This document shows, piece after piece, positions 22,514 to 35,654 of a stretch of 64,000 nt of DNA (position 1 is its first letter; the number at the start of each line of letters is the position of its first letter). The notes under the pieces are model-generated. The model searched no databases and was not told the DNA's origin. It saw only the letters and a list, made by a program, of their open reading frames with translations. The stretch is from assembly GCF_002234675.1 (NCBI RefSeq), contig NC_019860.2, positions 17,476,536 to 17,540,535 of the forward strand, given 5' to 3'. This stretch comes from Oryzias latipes. Lineage: Eukaryota; Chordata; Actinopteri; Beloniformes; Adrianichthyidae. The position numbers were made by a program, and so were the translations under genes.

Positions 22514-25500
22514 ATGGCTCTGGTAGCGGCTTTGAAGCGACTAGCTTTCAACAGTTTACGGGGTTATTCGCGGAGGACGGTGGCGGTGTCCGGACTCACC
22601 GCTCACAGGAGTTTGACCACCGTACAACCTCTCAGGTATGTCAGTTTGAAATCCTAAAAGAAATATCGATTACCGCAAAACATAATAATTATTTTTTTTT
22701 TTAAAAGCTTATAAACTTTAACTAACACAAATTGCTAGCTTTAGCCTCAGATTTAGCCGCGTGCAAATAAGCATGTTAGCCGTAAGTACATGTTATACCT
22801 GGATTATTGTTTAGTGAAAAAAGTTTGTAAATGTTCTTCATATGATGGTGATATAACTCTGGAGGTTTTTAAATTGTGTATAATTGATAGAATAGTGTTT
22901 GTTCGTCCATTGTTACGTAGCCTTCAGTGTCCCTGAACGCCTCACAAGGTTGTGTTTCTGTGGAGGACCAACAGCTGAACCTCTCAGGGCCAATCCAATA
23001 GTATAATTGTTTAAAGTGTGGTGCCAAGCTGCTCAGGTTGAAGGTTTTACCCCCAAATGGCCTTTAAAATGTTTGAATCCTCCCTGCATGAAGCATCCAA
23101 GTGAGATGAAGGCTTTTCAGATGTAATTTTCATTTTTCTCCTGATGTTTTGTGGTTCAGGTGAGATAATGCAGCTTATTAGGGTGACATTTTTTTTTATT
23201 CTTTAAGGAGATTACTATGGGTTCTTGTTAGGATTAAGACTTCCTCAAAGTGGTTTTATTTAATTATTTGTTTGCTACTGATCAGAGAAGGCCTCACGTT
23301 TTCTGATCCTGAAGAGACTTTTTTGTTTATTTTGGGATGGCAGTTAGCAATTAATCCTTAAAAACAGGAGTGCTTAAACTGGTTGAACATTAAAACCTTG
23401 AGTTTGATCTGTGAAGATCATGATGTTTCTGGTCAACTAAATGGCCAACCTTCCTATAAAAAACTTTGTTTAGTTTTCAGTGGGGAAAAATATTCAAAAG
23501 GTGTTTTAAAATTAATGTTTACAAGCGCTGTCTTAAGTATCAGATGTGTTTCTTCTGCTTTTGTGACTCTAGAATCGAGAAGGGTTTGGAATTTTCCGAT
23601 CATTTGTCGTGGATTTCCGTGAACCTGTCGACCCCTGAGCCTCTTGGTGTTATGAGTGAATGACCTCCCGTCATCCCGTGTGACAGATTCCCGCAGCAAA
23701 TCTCATTATGTCTGCCTTTGTAAGCTTTACTTAAAGCACTGTGTCTTTAAAAGATCAGTAGATGATGGAAAAAAAAGTTCAAAAATTAAACTTGCTTGAT
23801 TGTACTAAACTGTTTTAGGTTTACGTTTGAAACGTTTATCCTTGCGGTTCGTCTGGCATTGCTGAAGGAAACCTCTCCAGGAACTCTTTCAAACTATAAA
23901 GAGGCTTTAAAATAACTTGATCAATAATGGCTAACAATTATCCTTCATTTTTGCGATCAATCATAAATATCCAGGATTTAAAGTTAAAACAAATAAATTT
24001 GATTTCTTACAAACAATCGTTTCTTTGGGAAGCAGGAGAAATGATCTTTAACCAACAAGGTTTTTAGTGTTTCTGCCTATTACAATAGTTTTTAAAGACG
24101 CCTTCAAAAAATTTTTTGTAATTGTGGCATTGATCTTTGGACAGGATTATATGTAAAGAAATTGAGCTAGGAATTGCATTTCCGAGTATTTCTTCATTAA
24201 ATCATTGTGGAACGGGAACAGAGAAAAAAAAAAAGACCTTATTTGTGACGTTGAAGCTTTAATCGACGGGTCACAAGCTCCCTGCTCTGCTCCATTCCGA
24301 TGCATCCACTGGTTTACCACTGGATTCATGTACGTCTTTGTTTTCCTCGTCTGGGCTGGAATCAAAACTGTACGCCTGCAGAGCTCCAACATTGCTCTCC
24401 ATTTTTGTTGCACCGGTAATGTTAGGTAATGGGGATGTGAGAGGCTGTATGCTAGCGGATGAGGGTGTAAACAGAGAGCTCTCAGCATTTGCCAAAAAAA
24501 CAGCATAATCTTAATTAAAAGACCACTGGGAAGACTTTTATAACAGATGAAAGATGATTGAAGTGGTCTTTACAAATCTTGGTCTATTTTTTTTTTGTTC
24601 TCATGTTTTTCACAGGTCACTTTGAACGTCATAAAATCAAAGACGAAGCGACCAAGAGTGAAAAACAAACCCCTAATAAACACCCACTTTCACTTATTAG
24701 CTGTCATACCACAAGCTAACCGCTTTAGCCTAACCAATGCTAACTGTAACAATGTACAAAGTGTGATCTGGTTGTGATCTTTCTGCTGTCTTTAGATCTT
24801 ATTTACTTCTGCTGTTTACTCTCTGTAGTTACTGTAAAACTACCCCGAATAAACAATAGAGATATATTATTTTATTAAAAAATCTTTAGTTTGTAGTTCT
24901 GCCTAAATGGACAAAAGATGAACTCTAGGAAGTTCTGAATAAACTAAACTGTAGAAAGGAAATAGCTGCCAAGCTGCAAATTTACTACCCAAAATGTTTG
25001 TTACTTTTTTAACTCTCTCCTTTAAATCATGCGACCCAATAAAGAAAAGGTTGTTCAGTTAGTCGCTCTTTCAGTCTCCTACCGACGGGTTTTCGTCCTT
25101 TCAAGGTAAATTGATATAAATATGAAAATCCTGGTCACACAAATTCCATGTTTGTTTTTGCGCAGCTTCAGAAATCTTTGTCACATATGTGCGACGAGCT
25201 GCTGCATCTTTTTAGGTGGAAGCGCTTTTTTTTTTTTAAGGAGAGCGCAGATTCAGTCACAGGTCATGCTACAGTAAGGAAGGGTCAGCATGCCAGAAGG
25301 CGAGTGAAAACTTTATTTAAAATACATTTTTTTAAACATATTTTTTTCTTGGGGTTCATTTCTTTCTGCAATGAACAAATGTGACCACTAGAGGGCAGAA
25401 TAGTTCTTTAAAAGCGATCAGAGCAGACGCTTACATGACACATGGTGTTTATGGTTAATTTATATAATATCTCTGACGCTTCAGTCTGACTGGGTGTCAG

Positions 25501-26084
25501 TTCCTCTGCCCACAGTAAGCCTTTTTTATTTAAATTCTTTAAAACTGCGTTCCAGGTCGGAGAACAAAGTGACGGTCCACTTCATAAACCGTGACGGGGA
25601 GAAGATCTCTGTGAAGGCTTCGCCTGGAGACACTCTGCTCGACGTTGTCATCAACGAAGACCTGGACTTTGACGGTTTCGGTACGAGAACTCGCAGACTC
25701 AGACCGTCGGCCCACCTGGGACGGTATGTAATCCGGCTCTGTTGCAGGGGCGTGCGAAGGAACTCTGGCGTGCTCCACGTGTCACCTGATCTTCAACGAG
25801 GAGGTGTACAAGAAGCTCGGGCCGGTCACGGACGAGGAGATGGACATGCTGGATTTAGCGTACGGCCTGACTGACACGTAAGGACCTGCAGTGGGCGTAA
25901 AATCGCCATTTTTGTGTCAAAACTGCATCCCGATCCCCTTTGTCTTTTTTTGTTGTTGTTTTGTTTTCTCTGCAGATCTCGCTTAGGTTGCCAGATTTGC
26001 TTGACGAAATCCCTGGACGGCATCGTCGCTCGGGTTCCGGAGAGCGTGGCCGACATCCGGCAGACCAAAGACGGCTCGTCTTAA
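22514..26084 (+). CDS. fdx1: Ferredoxin 1 (adrenodoxin), mitochondrial, 4 coding exons
   Basis: Small [2Fe-2S] electron carrier of the mitochondrial matrix that passes electrons from ferredoxin reductase to mitochondrial P450s (steroid and bile-acid synthesis). Mammalian FDX1 also acts in protein lipoylation. Coding exons are 22514-22635, 25556-25680, 25748-25877 and 25976-26084; phases match. Exon 1 encodes a basic, acid-free leader ([20 protein letters not shown]) typical of a mitochondrial presequence. The mature part has [20 protein letters not shown], then the cluster loop [15 protein letters not shown] with Cys-x5-Cys-x2-Cys, and the fourth Cys in LGCQIC. The acidic helix [20 protein letters not shown] binds partners in this family. 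The ATG at 22514 is the first in the leader frame. The paralogues fdx1b (fish) and fdx2 are alternatives; [20 protein letters not shown] favours FDX1 over FDX2. The arhgap20 neighbour agrees with human synteny. Confidence 0.95.
22636..25555 (+). other. fdx1: Large first intron of fdx1
   Basis: About 2.9 kb of AT-rich intron. It contains an R1 repeat copy (24150-24560) and simple T-runs. No coding exon or RNA gene is visible. The open frames within it (for example 23383-23622 and 25148-25384) show no family signature. Confidence 0.7.
24150..24560 (+). repeat. Dispersed repeat family R1, copy 3 (fdx1 intron 1)
   Basis: Shares CACAAGCTCCCTGCTCTGCT and CCATTCCGATGCATCCA with copy 1 and has the closing TTAATTAAAAGACCACTGGG. 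It is the longest copy in the middle section and includes a CTGGGCTGGAATCAAAACTG block that also appears, reverse-complemented, near 40,780. Confidence 0.6.
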
Positions 26085-26600
26085 CGGCCGAAAACATGGA
26101 CGTAGGCAGTTTAGAGCGTCCGGTCACGGGCCAGGAAAACGGGGTGTGCACCATGGTAGGTTTTCAGCGTGGCTCTCACAGAACCGTCCTCATTTTAAAA
26201 TTAGAGGCGAAATATTTTTACAAATCTGAAACTAGCCAGCAGATCATATATAGATGTATATATAAACTGCTGTCCAGCTAAAATGAACTAATATAGAACT
26301 AAAATCTGATTTATTGAAAAAAGACCAGGTTTTGCTGCACCTTTCTTCCACTGTTTTAACAGTTTCTGGCTAAATTTGCACCAAATCAACGTTTCTCGTC
26401 GGATCATTTATTGACTGAAATGTTCCGGAATGGATGCCGCCATACGTCTGGCGCCTCAAACGACAGCCGCACCCCAATCTTCTGTGTTTTTATTTTTTTT
26501 CCTGTATGATCACACATTTCTGCCATGATTGTACATAGCTAGAGCACATCTGTAAAAACATAATGATAAATAAAATAAAAAATCCACCTTTTTAACGGAG
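26085..26600 (+). other. fdx1: fdx1 3' UTR and polyadenylation signals
   Basis: Non-coding tail after the TAA at 26082-26084. Two overlapping AATAAA signals occur near 26,567-26,578 (GATAAATAAAATAAAAAATC), so the transcript likely ends just below 26,600. The open frame at 25940-26281 is the fdx1 last exon read in the wrong frame. Confidence 0.6.
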
Positions 26601-26624
26601 TCTCGAACTGTTCAATTTTAAATT

Positions 26625-27139
26625 AAAAGGCTTGGGGGGAACAAAACTTTTATTTTGAAAGATTGGCAAGAAAATGGTGGTACAGGAAAGAGGAAGCTGC
26701 ATTGTTGGCAACAAAACAGAAACAAGCACAAATATTTACATTTCCTCGTTAGGACTAGAATGAATTGAGCTTCGGCAGGAAACAGGAAGTGAATAAATAA
26801 AAGCGGCGAGGTTTCTAGCATGGCTTAAGAGTTCCTTTCTTCACAGTAAGAAGTCTAAATACTTCTAATAATCTCAGTTGGTCCACGAGAAATGCTGCTT
26901 ATTTATAATTTAAAAAAAAGGCAACATGTTATTAGAAATTGGCAGCTTTTTTCACCAGGATTTGTTTTTATTCTCCAAAAAGGCGAAAAGCTCTAGGCAT
27001 CAACCGTTTTTCCTCAAATAATCCCAGTGTTGCTTTTTTTTTTTTTTTTTTTGGGCTGTTGCAAAAACCCACCCAAATCCTGCATGTTGAGTTCCGTAAA
27101 TTAAAAAATTAAAAAAAGCAGTGTAATAAACGAAGCCTG
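26625..27139 (-). other. arhgap20: arhgap20 3' UTR with polyadenylation signal
   Basis: Non-coding sequence after the TGA at 27142-27140. It contains an 18-base T run (27,034-27,052) and, on the minus strand, an AATAAA at about 26,654-26,649. The predicted ends of arhgap20 and fdx1 transcripts are therefore only about 40-60 bases apart. Confidence 0.5.
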
Positions 27140-30100
27140 TCACACGTACGACTCTTCTGCAAACAGCAGCTGCTCTAAATCTGGTTCCACCGAAGGATCG
27201 CTGCATCTCTTCACCCACTCTCTGCGGCTATCCACCAGCGCAAGCGCCACCTGCTGGCTGCTTTTGGGGTTGCTGCGCGGGTGACCAGAGAAGTAGTCCC
27301 TCACGGCTTTGGTGGCGCCGGGCGAGAGGCAGAACCGGGGCTCGGACGGCCCCCCCTGCGAGTCCACCTCGGTCACCTTCAGTCCCGGGTCGCTGGGCAG
27401 CCTGGCCCGCGTGAAGGTCCGCTCCACCACCTGCCTCCCTGGCTCGGAACCCCTGCGCTGGTAGAGCCGGTTGCTGGGCTCCTCCACGGACTGAGTCTTG
27501 TGCCGGCGGAAGAGGGACAGAGTCGGGCCGCTCTGCTTGTAGAACAAAGATGGAGACGGCAGCTTGGCGGACGGGGCTCCGTCTCTGCGGCTTCCGCTCG
27601 CGTCGCTGATCAGAACGCCTGCCGAGGACTCAGAGGGTTGGAGCCAGCTGGGTTTGGGGAGCTGCAGGGCTGGGGGGCTGGAGCATTCTGGCTTTTGGTT
27701 CGGCCTCTGCCGTTCTGCTGGGCCTCTGCACGGCGCTTTGTGTTTTGCTTGGCTGCTGGCGTTTAGTTTAGCTCCTCCCTGTTTTCAGAAACTTGTGTTT
27801 AGGGAGTTTTTCTGAAGCACATTTGCTCAAATATTTAGAAAATGTTTGAGGTTCAGACAGAACATTTTACAGAATGTTTAAAAACAAACTTTCCCATGAT
27901 GCATTGAAGGCGTTTAAGAGCGTACACCGTCTCGTTATGAAGAATTGCATTCACTCACCGTGGATCCGCCGGGGTTCTGTTTGTGACCCGGCCGCTCCTC
28001 TGCCTCCACCTCCAAACCGTCCTGCTGGGTCAGCGACAGCCTCCTGTCCTTCTTCAACCAGGAGTTTGGGTGGAGGCCAATGCAGCCCTTCAGACCCCCC
28101 CAGCTGAGCGGCTCTTTGGGTACAGCTTCTTTCGAACTAACCCCAGGATTTGGGAGGGCGGGGGGTTGTTGGGTCCGGGTGGACCCGGTTGGGTCACCGC
28201 CAAGCGAGTCCAGAGAATCGAGCGAGGGGGAGGCGGGGGTGGAGGACAGGCTGGAACTGCTGGCCTCCAGACGGGCGGACCTTCCGTTGACCTCCGAGTT
28301 CCCCCTCCTGCCCCGGCGTGGGGCCTGGCTGCTGGAGAGCTCCTCCCCTTCATCGCCTGTTAGCCCCTCTGTGCTGCCGGAGATGTGTGGGCGGAGCCTA
28401 GGGTTGTACGCAATAGCCGGCTCTGAGCGGCGCCGCTGATTGTGCCGGCCCTCCAGAGAGAGAGAGTCTAGGGTGGAGGAGACGCCCTCCGGCGAGCCGA
28501 CCTCTCGGGGGCGAGGCAGCTCTGCCCGCCGCCGTCTCTCGCCCGGACGCAGCTTGAGGCAGCGCAGGCGGTCGCTCCTGCTGAGGCGCACGTCCAGGTC
28601 GACCTCCTCTTCGCTGAACGTGAGGATGGAGTCCAGGCTGCCCCGCAGCGGTTTCGGGCGGACGCCGCGCCTGCAGAAGGAGGGGGTCCCCGGGCTGCCC
28701 TCCTCCAGCTCGTTCTCCAGACTGTCGTAGGAGGAGTCTGTCAGCGGGTAAACCCACGACTCTGTCCACGCAAAGAAAGACGAAGGTTATACCCGTCAGG
28801 AAAAATTAATCCCAAACGCAGTCCTCATCATTTTTGAGTACCTGGCCCGCTATCGTCCTCGCTGTGTCTCTGCGGCGGCCCCCCGAACAGCGAGGATGGC
28901 TCCTCCCCCAGGATCTGCTGACAGCGTTCGATCATGAACTTGACCAGCTGGCAAACCTGATGGAAGTAAACCGGAAAACTCAACATTCAGCGCTTTGTTT
29001 TTTCAAAAGTCAAAGTTAAAACCTTGAGCCCACGTTCCAGCGAGAAGTTTTCCTTAAGCTGAACCCAAATCTACCTGACCTCCTAAAGATTAAGGAATTA
29101 AACAAATATCAGGCTCCGTCTGAAATCTGGGTGAAATTCCGTTTCAGATTATCGGCGTTTGGCTTTTTGTTGGACTTCTGACGGCGTGAAACTGTTCCGT
29201 CACCTTCTTAGTCCCCTCCCCCTCCAGCTCGCAGCTGCAGGGGTCTCCGGGGGGCCAGAGCAGGCTGGGGGCGATGCACACGGACAGGTTGAAGCTGGTC
29301 ATCTGGTTCTCGTGGGCGTGGCTCTGGACGGCGTGCAGCATGGCTAGCAGGTAGCGCAGCAGCAGCGCGTTCTCTTTGGCCATTCGATGAATCATCCTGA
29401 AAGGAAAGGGGGGGAAAAAAACACATCAACTTTGGATTTGCTTCCTGTACCCCTGGGAACTGTTCTGGTACCTCTGTATGTCTTGGACTCGCTCCCCTTC
29501 ATCCTCCTCTTCCTCCAGCACTTCCAGCCACTCCTCGTAGAGCTCGCAACCGAACAAGCTGCCAGGGATGCTGCGCAGGAAATCCTGCAAATGAAGTGAT
29601 TTCTGTCATTTCCCCTAAACTGGATTTATGTGGGACGATCAGGCAGCATGAATGAGTTTAACGGGTTTATAGGAGCCGCTCTGGGAAAGTCCCGTGTTTG
29701 CCTTTCGTGTCTGATGGCTTCCAGTCAGCACAGAAGCTGTTATCTCTGCAGATATTACAGATGATAATCCAGATTAGATTACCCAGCTGATGCGCGGCGA
29801 ACAGCTTGTCCCGCGTTCACACATGTGGGTCAGCAAAGAGACAAACATCAGCTGGTGAGAGCACCTTGAAGACTCCGGCGATGATGAAGACGTGGTCCCG
29901 TGTGAGAGGAAGCTCCGCCTCCCCGGTGTCCAGGGCGTCCCGCAGCTCCCGGGTGGCCCGAGCCCCCGCCGAGCGCCGGAAAATCCCCCGCGTCCAGGAG
30001 CCCTCGTGATACAGGAAGACCAGCATGTCCTGCAGGGAGAGTTCGTGTCAAGAAATCGAAAACGAGTGTTTCCTTTAAATGAAGAAACCTCAGAATTATT

Positions 30101-33100
30101 TATAAAGTTATGATACGTTTCCATTATCAGAAATGTATTGACTCGGCAGATGCAACGACGCAAAGCGGACAATGGTTGCTTCCACCACGTTCTTGCTAAT
30201 CTTTTTCCTTTACCGCAAGTTATTCAAGTTATAAACTGACCAATCGGATGCCTTAATAAAAGTGTGCAGTCGTTTCACAGATTCTCCCGAGCCCGCCCTT
30301 TGAGTGGTAGTGGGTGTGGACTTCCAAAAAAGCTCACTCCTGACTGGCGAGACCGGTTCCCATAGAAACGTCGACTCAGACCGATCACCGCGTACCAAAT
30401 AGTGTTGTGAAAAAGGATTTAAACTTTTAAAAAAATACGCGATGAAAGTTCTAATATTTGATTTAATATTTCGCCCTTCGAGGTGTCCACTGTCAGAAAT
30501 GTATGGCCTTTCCGTCATTTGGTTCACGCCTCCGCTTTGTCCATTCATTTCTGATACTGGACACGTCGGGCATTATCCCTGATGCTTAATGGACACCCCA
30601 CAGCCAATCAGAATGGAGTATTCACCCATGGCATTAAGAAAGTACTTACTTTATTTATATCTATAGGATTAAAAAGTGGTTAATAAAATGTATTAAAAAC
30701 TGTTCTCCTGAAAGCAGAGCGTCTTAAATTTCAATAATTTTTTTTCCCCAGAAACCTGGACAAAAAGCTTCGGTGGGCTCACCTGTTTTGTTGCCATGGT
30801 TACCATAGGTTTAAAAGGATTTGTTGGACGATGCTATGGGGCCAGTGGCATGTTTACGTTTCTTATGGGGATCTTCTGGCCCCTCACTCACCATAACCGG
30901 CTTGGGCAGCTCGCCCTCCGCACAGACGGAGTTGAGCGGCCGGCCGAACAGCCGACCTCGAGGCGCGAGCGACAGCTCGTTCAGGTGAGACGAGGATCCT
31001 CGCCAGAACGCCCAGGCGATGAGCGAGCGCCTCCTTTTGAAGGGCTTCTGGGTAAAGTCTGCGGGTTTGAGAGCAGGTAATCGGATCTCCGGGCGTTTGC
31101 CGGCCAACGACGTGCAGGAAAAGCGCCTCACCTGCGTGCTGCGGCGGCGGCTCGACGGGCCGCGGCTTCAGGACAAACTGACACTGGTGGTACCCCTGCA
31201 GCTGCTCCGCCTGCGGGTCTCCATTCCTGCCTCCTCCCTGCGCCTCCAACCTCCTCACATGGCTCATGTGGATGCTGAAGGGGAACTCATGACCTGATGG
31301 AGCGGCACAACATCACACCCCGCAGTGGTGTCACACTCCAGGAAACTCGTGGGCCTATAAATAGAAACCTGAGGCGGCTTGGCTCACCAATCAGGGGGTA
31401 AGGCGTGTTGTCCCGCTTGGAGATGACCCACAGCTGGAAGTCCTTGACGTTTCCCTGAGCAGAACAGAGACGGCCGGTTCACTTTCCCCATGTTTGTGCG
31501 CGTTGCAGACCGTGACGGCCCTGTTTTCACTCACTATGGTGCCAAACTGCTGCAGGGCCAACCGGATCACCTCGTTGGTTGAATCCGAGTTGCTGACCGG
31601 CAGCGTCTTGGTCTGTTTGAGAAGATTAAAAAAACAAAAACAAAGAGAAGCTGCAGGGACAGAGCAGGGGAAAGGTATTTCACTCAAACGTGGAGGCAAA
31701 CTCACAAAAGCAAAAGTGTTGATCCCTTTCCCGTAAACTCTCAGAGGGATGGTTTTGGGCTCCTCCTTTTCTTTCTCCTCCTTTATCCGACTGCGGAGGT
31801 CAAAACGTCAATTCGGTCGATGACATATGAACTGAGAACATCACTGCCGGCAGCCTTTTACCTCCTGAGGACGGAGAGCCACTTCTCCTTGAGTTCTGCT
31901 GAGCTGAGAAAAAAGCACAAACACCAGGAGTTGTCAAATCAAGGAGCCGGAAGGAACACGGGAACTGGTCACCTGTCCTTTTTTCCAGGAAAGTCCTCTC
32001 AGCTGTCCGTCAGCCTGCGACTGAAAACAATCCAACCTCTGAGGTGTGTTTACGCCGCAAGAACCACGCAGAGCGGCAGATTTCTGACACGAGCTGCAGA
32101 CTGGAGGATAAATTCACTCTAATCTGATTACTTCAGTCTTTTTAAAGATTTACTGGGTTCATTTGAAAATCCAGGACAGCAGTGTGTTACGATAAAAATA
32201 CGTTCTAACAGGTTACTGTTTTTTTATTTTTGAGTCAGAAAGGTGTTTCTTAAAATTTGGAGAACATTTTTTTCGAGTAAAAAAAAAAAGCGACAAAAAC
32301 AGAAAATGCTAAAAGGACGAAAAAAGGAGACATATTAGGAATAATAACTACTTTTTTGTGGATTCCCACTAAAACTCAATTAGTAAAATGGCAGTAAATC
32401 AAGCTAATAGACATAAAAATATCAATTTAGTTTGATTCAACTGTCTGGTGTGCTTCATGAAGTTTATGTTGTTCCTTATGAAATGCAGATTTACCTTTTT
32501 ATTATTTGAATGCACTAAAGTCAATGAAATTACAAAAGTCAACAGCTTTACGTCGTACTTTTAAAAAAGTTAAAGGCGTTTTTGGCTCAACTTTTTTTCT
32601 CTATTAAACGGTCAGTGGTTGAAATTAGCCTCTAAAAAAGTGAATAAATATAGTTTATCATTTAAAAGTAGGTTGTTTGTGGTCAGATTTAGCATCTCAT
32701 AGGTCATTTTATAACTATCCATGTGTAAAACAAAACATATAATCTATCAATTTTATTTAAATGCCATATTTATAAATGCCATATTTGAATTTAACCTGTC
32801 AGTTCAGAATGAATTTAGTCGCGAACTAAGTTTGTCTTTCTTATTGAAAAATCAGACATTTGTAACTTCTCCAAATTGGTTTTAAGGCGAAACATTTTTT
32901 TTTCAGCTTTACTCAGCTCCTTTGGATGATATCCGTTTAAAAAACATACATGTGCATAATTCATGATCATGGAAACGGGTTGGATTTGCTGAATTGATTT
33001 GGTAAAACTGCAAAAAAACAACCTTTATTTGATTTTAAAGGTTATTCAACCCATACATGGTGCTTTCAATGACCCACAGCGTTTCAGGGAAAAACAACTT

Positions 33101-35594
33101 CACTATTGAAGTGTTGCTGAAGAGTCGGAGCAGCTGGGAAGTTTGGAGCGAGCTCTTGTGTGCTTTGATGTTTAAAGTTTTGGCTTTCTAAAGGTCACGT
33201 TGAAGCGTAAACCGTCTTGGACGTGTTCCATCTGCGTCTGAATCCTCTCCGCTGTGCGATTGCTGCGGTGGAAAGTCCCGGGACTCCTCCGATGTGGGAC
33301 CGGTGAGCCGTGCCACTTCTGTTTCCACAACAAACCTAAACATACCTAAACATGGCGGCGCAGTTCCAGGTGGGCCAGCCCATGACGAAGCCCCTGTCCG
33401 GGTGGGTGCTCCCCTCGCACACCTCATCCATGCAGCCCGCCGTCCACATCTCGCACACGCACACCTGCAGCTTCTGCTTGAAGTGGTTGGCCGACCTTGG
33501 AGCGAACGTTTTCACACTATTTCTTTAAATGGAAGCCAGCAAAACCCAACGGTTCCTGAACACAACACAAACCTACTTGGCTTTGGCAATCACCAGAATG
33601 TCGGTGAACAGGAAGAGGTGCCGGTCTTGGGTCTGCATGCCGGTCTTGAGCTGGGCCTGTCCGTGCAAGAGGAAGGACCTGTCGGAGCCAGCCAGCAAGG
33701 ACTGGACCAGCGGGCAAGTCTCCGGGCAAACGGGAACCAGAAAGCTCTCTCTGGAACAGAAACGAGAAGCAACAGCGGCTTCATTTCCTAGAAGCTTGGG
33801 GGTTCAATTCTTGTCCTCGGCCGTCTTCACGATGATGGTACCCAACCCGAAATGAACCCTTTACACGATTCTCTCTATGAAACCTTTCGGCAGAAGCTTT
33901 GACCCCAAAAAAGCTCCAAATTACACAAGTCTGAGATTGAATAACCTGCCCATTTATTTACCAAGCAGGTCAAAGACCTTCTAAACAATACCAGACAAAA
34001 TCCAATGGATGGACTCAAAACAAGCACCAACAGCAGCAAAGGAAACGTCAGTTTTTTAGGGGTTGGATGACTCACTTCAGATGTTTATTCCACAGTCAAA
34101 GGAGAAGCTGATCCTACAAAAGGCAAAATGTGAAGACTCCTCCCACTCTAGAAATGGACACCCTGGGAACCACGATAGCAAAGCTCTTGTACATTCGTGT
34201 GGAACAATGCCATCTTTGGGATTACATGTACTCTGGCCATTAAGAGATTATATTCTGCGATAAAAAACGATCAGATGAAAACTTTTCTGGATTTGTAGCC
34301 TGAGTGGAGGCTAAAACTGAAGATATGTGAGCTTTTTTTTTTATCTGGAGGAGTAATAAGACCAGAAGGTGCATCTAGGGTCACATGAAGGAAGCATCTA
34401 AACGGTAAACTGTCAAAAACAGAGTAGTGCCACCTAGTGTTTGGGGGGGAAACAGCCATCTGAATCAGATTGGAGGGGGGAAAATAATGGACTAGATCAT
34501 TTTGTAGCTCCAACAGAGTGTGAGGTAATATGCATTTTCTTTTTTTTTTTTCTTTTTAAAAAACAACACTGACTATGACTAATGAACACAAATTAGTTTT
34601 CTTTCTTTCTTTCAGGTTTTGTAAGCTCAGTAGATGCATAAAGTGACTTTTTATCTTCCACTATGATGACTCTGATCCTAGTTGGTGCACATTAATGACG
34701 ACTCTGACCTCTTCTAATTTTATTCAGCATGTGTCTGGGTCTGCACATGTTAAGGTGGCACACTCCACCCAGAAGTTAGCTCTCGCATGCTTAACTCCTG
34801 GGCTGAGGCCTTTTCCAACGCTTTTAATCTGGTCCTCTCTCCGTGCACCAATGTTAACTCTTTATTATGTATTTTTAATAGTTACTGTTTTTCAATTTTA
34901 TGTTTCCCCTTGGATAAACAATGGCATTCGCCGTCTAAAGATATCTTGTAGAAAAAATGAACACTTATGGAGAAGAACTCACCTACATATCCATTTACTT
35001 CATCTTAAGGATCTTTTAGTTTCTTGGAACAATTGCACTTCACCAGTGTCGTTTCCAAAAGCAGAGGTAATCCTAGGGTGCTACTAAACACCATTGGTGA
35101 TATCGTGAAGCCCAGTCCACCTGCCGTTCCCATCCATTCAAATGATTGTGAAACCGAATCTATTTTTTCTTTTATTGAAAAAGTCATATATCTCTCTTGC
35201 TTTCCTTTGCCTCTGTAGTCGAGGTCGGTGCGTTGTTACGGTAACATGACAACGCGCCGCACCACGTAACAAATAGCCCACTTTCTGTAAAAAAAAAAAA
35301 AAAAAAAAAGCTATCTAAACCAGAAAAATGAGAATAAATTGCCAAAAACGTATTGGCTATTTATTTCTTTTGGAGGTGACCATGGTATAAGCCGGATAAT
35401 GGCCTTCGAAGTGTGCATTATCAGAAATTGAGACACTTTGTGGAAGCAACCAATTCAGGCTTCCACAGCGTGTGTTCATTTTTCATGAAACCCACTTGGT
35501 ACCCCATTACCCCTTTATATAAAAAAAAAAAAAAAGTTGCAGTGTCCCAGTCTTGATCCCTGTGGAACACCAAAACTAAACCTTAAACATTTCC

Positions 35595-35654
<60 letters not shown>

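Noticed and set aside
27281-28730. Long plus-strand frames (for example 27281-27766 and 27983-28363)
   Set aside because: Antisense to GC-rich arhgap20 exons, whose minus-strand frame has the domain match and splice sites.
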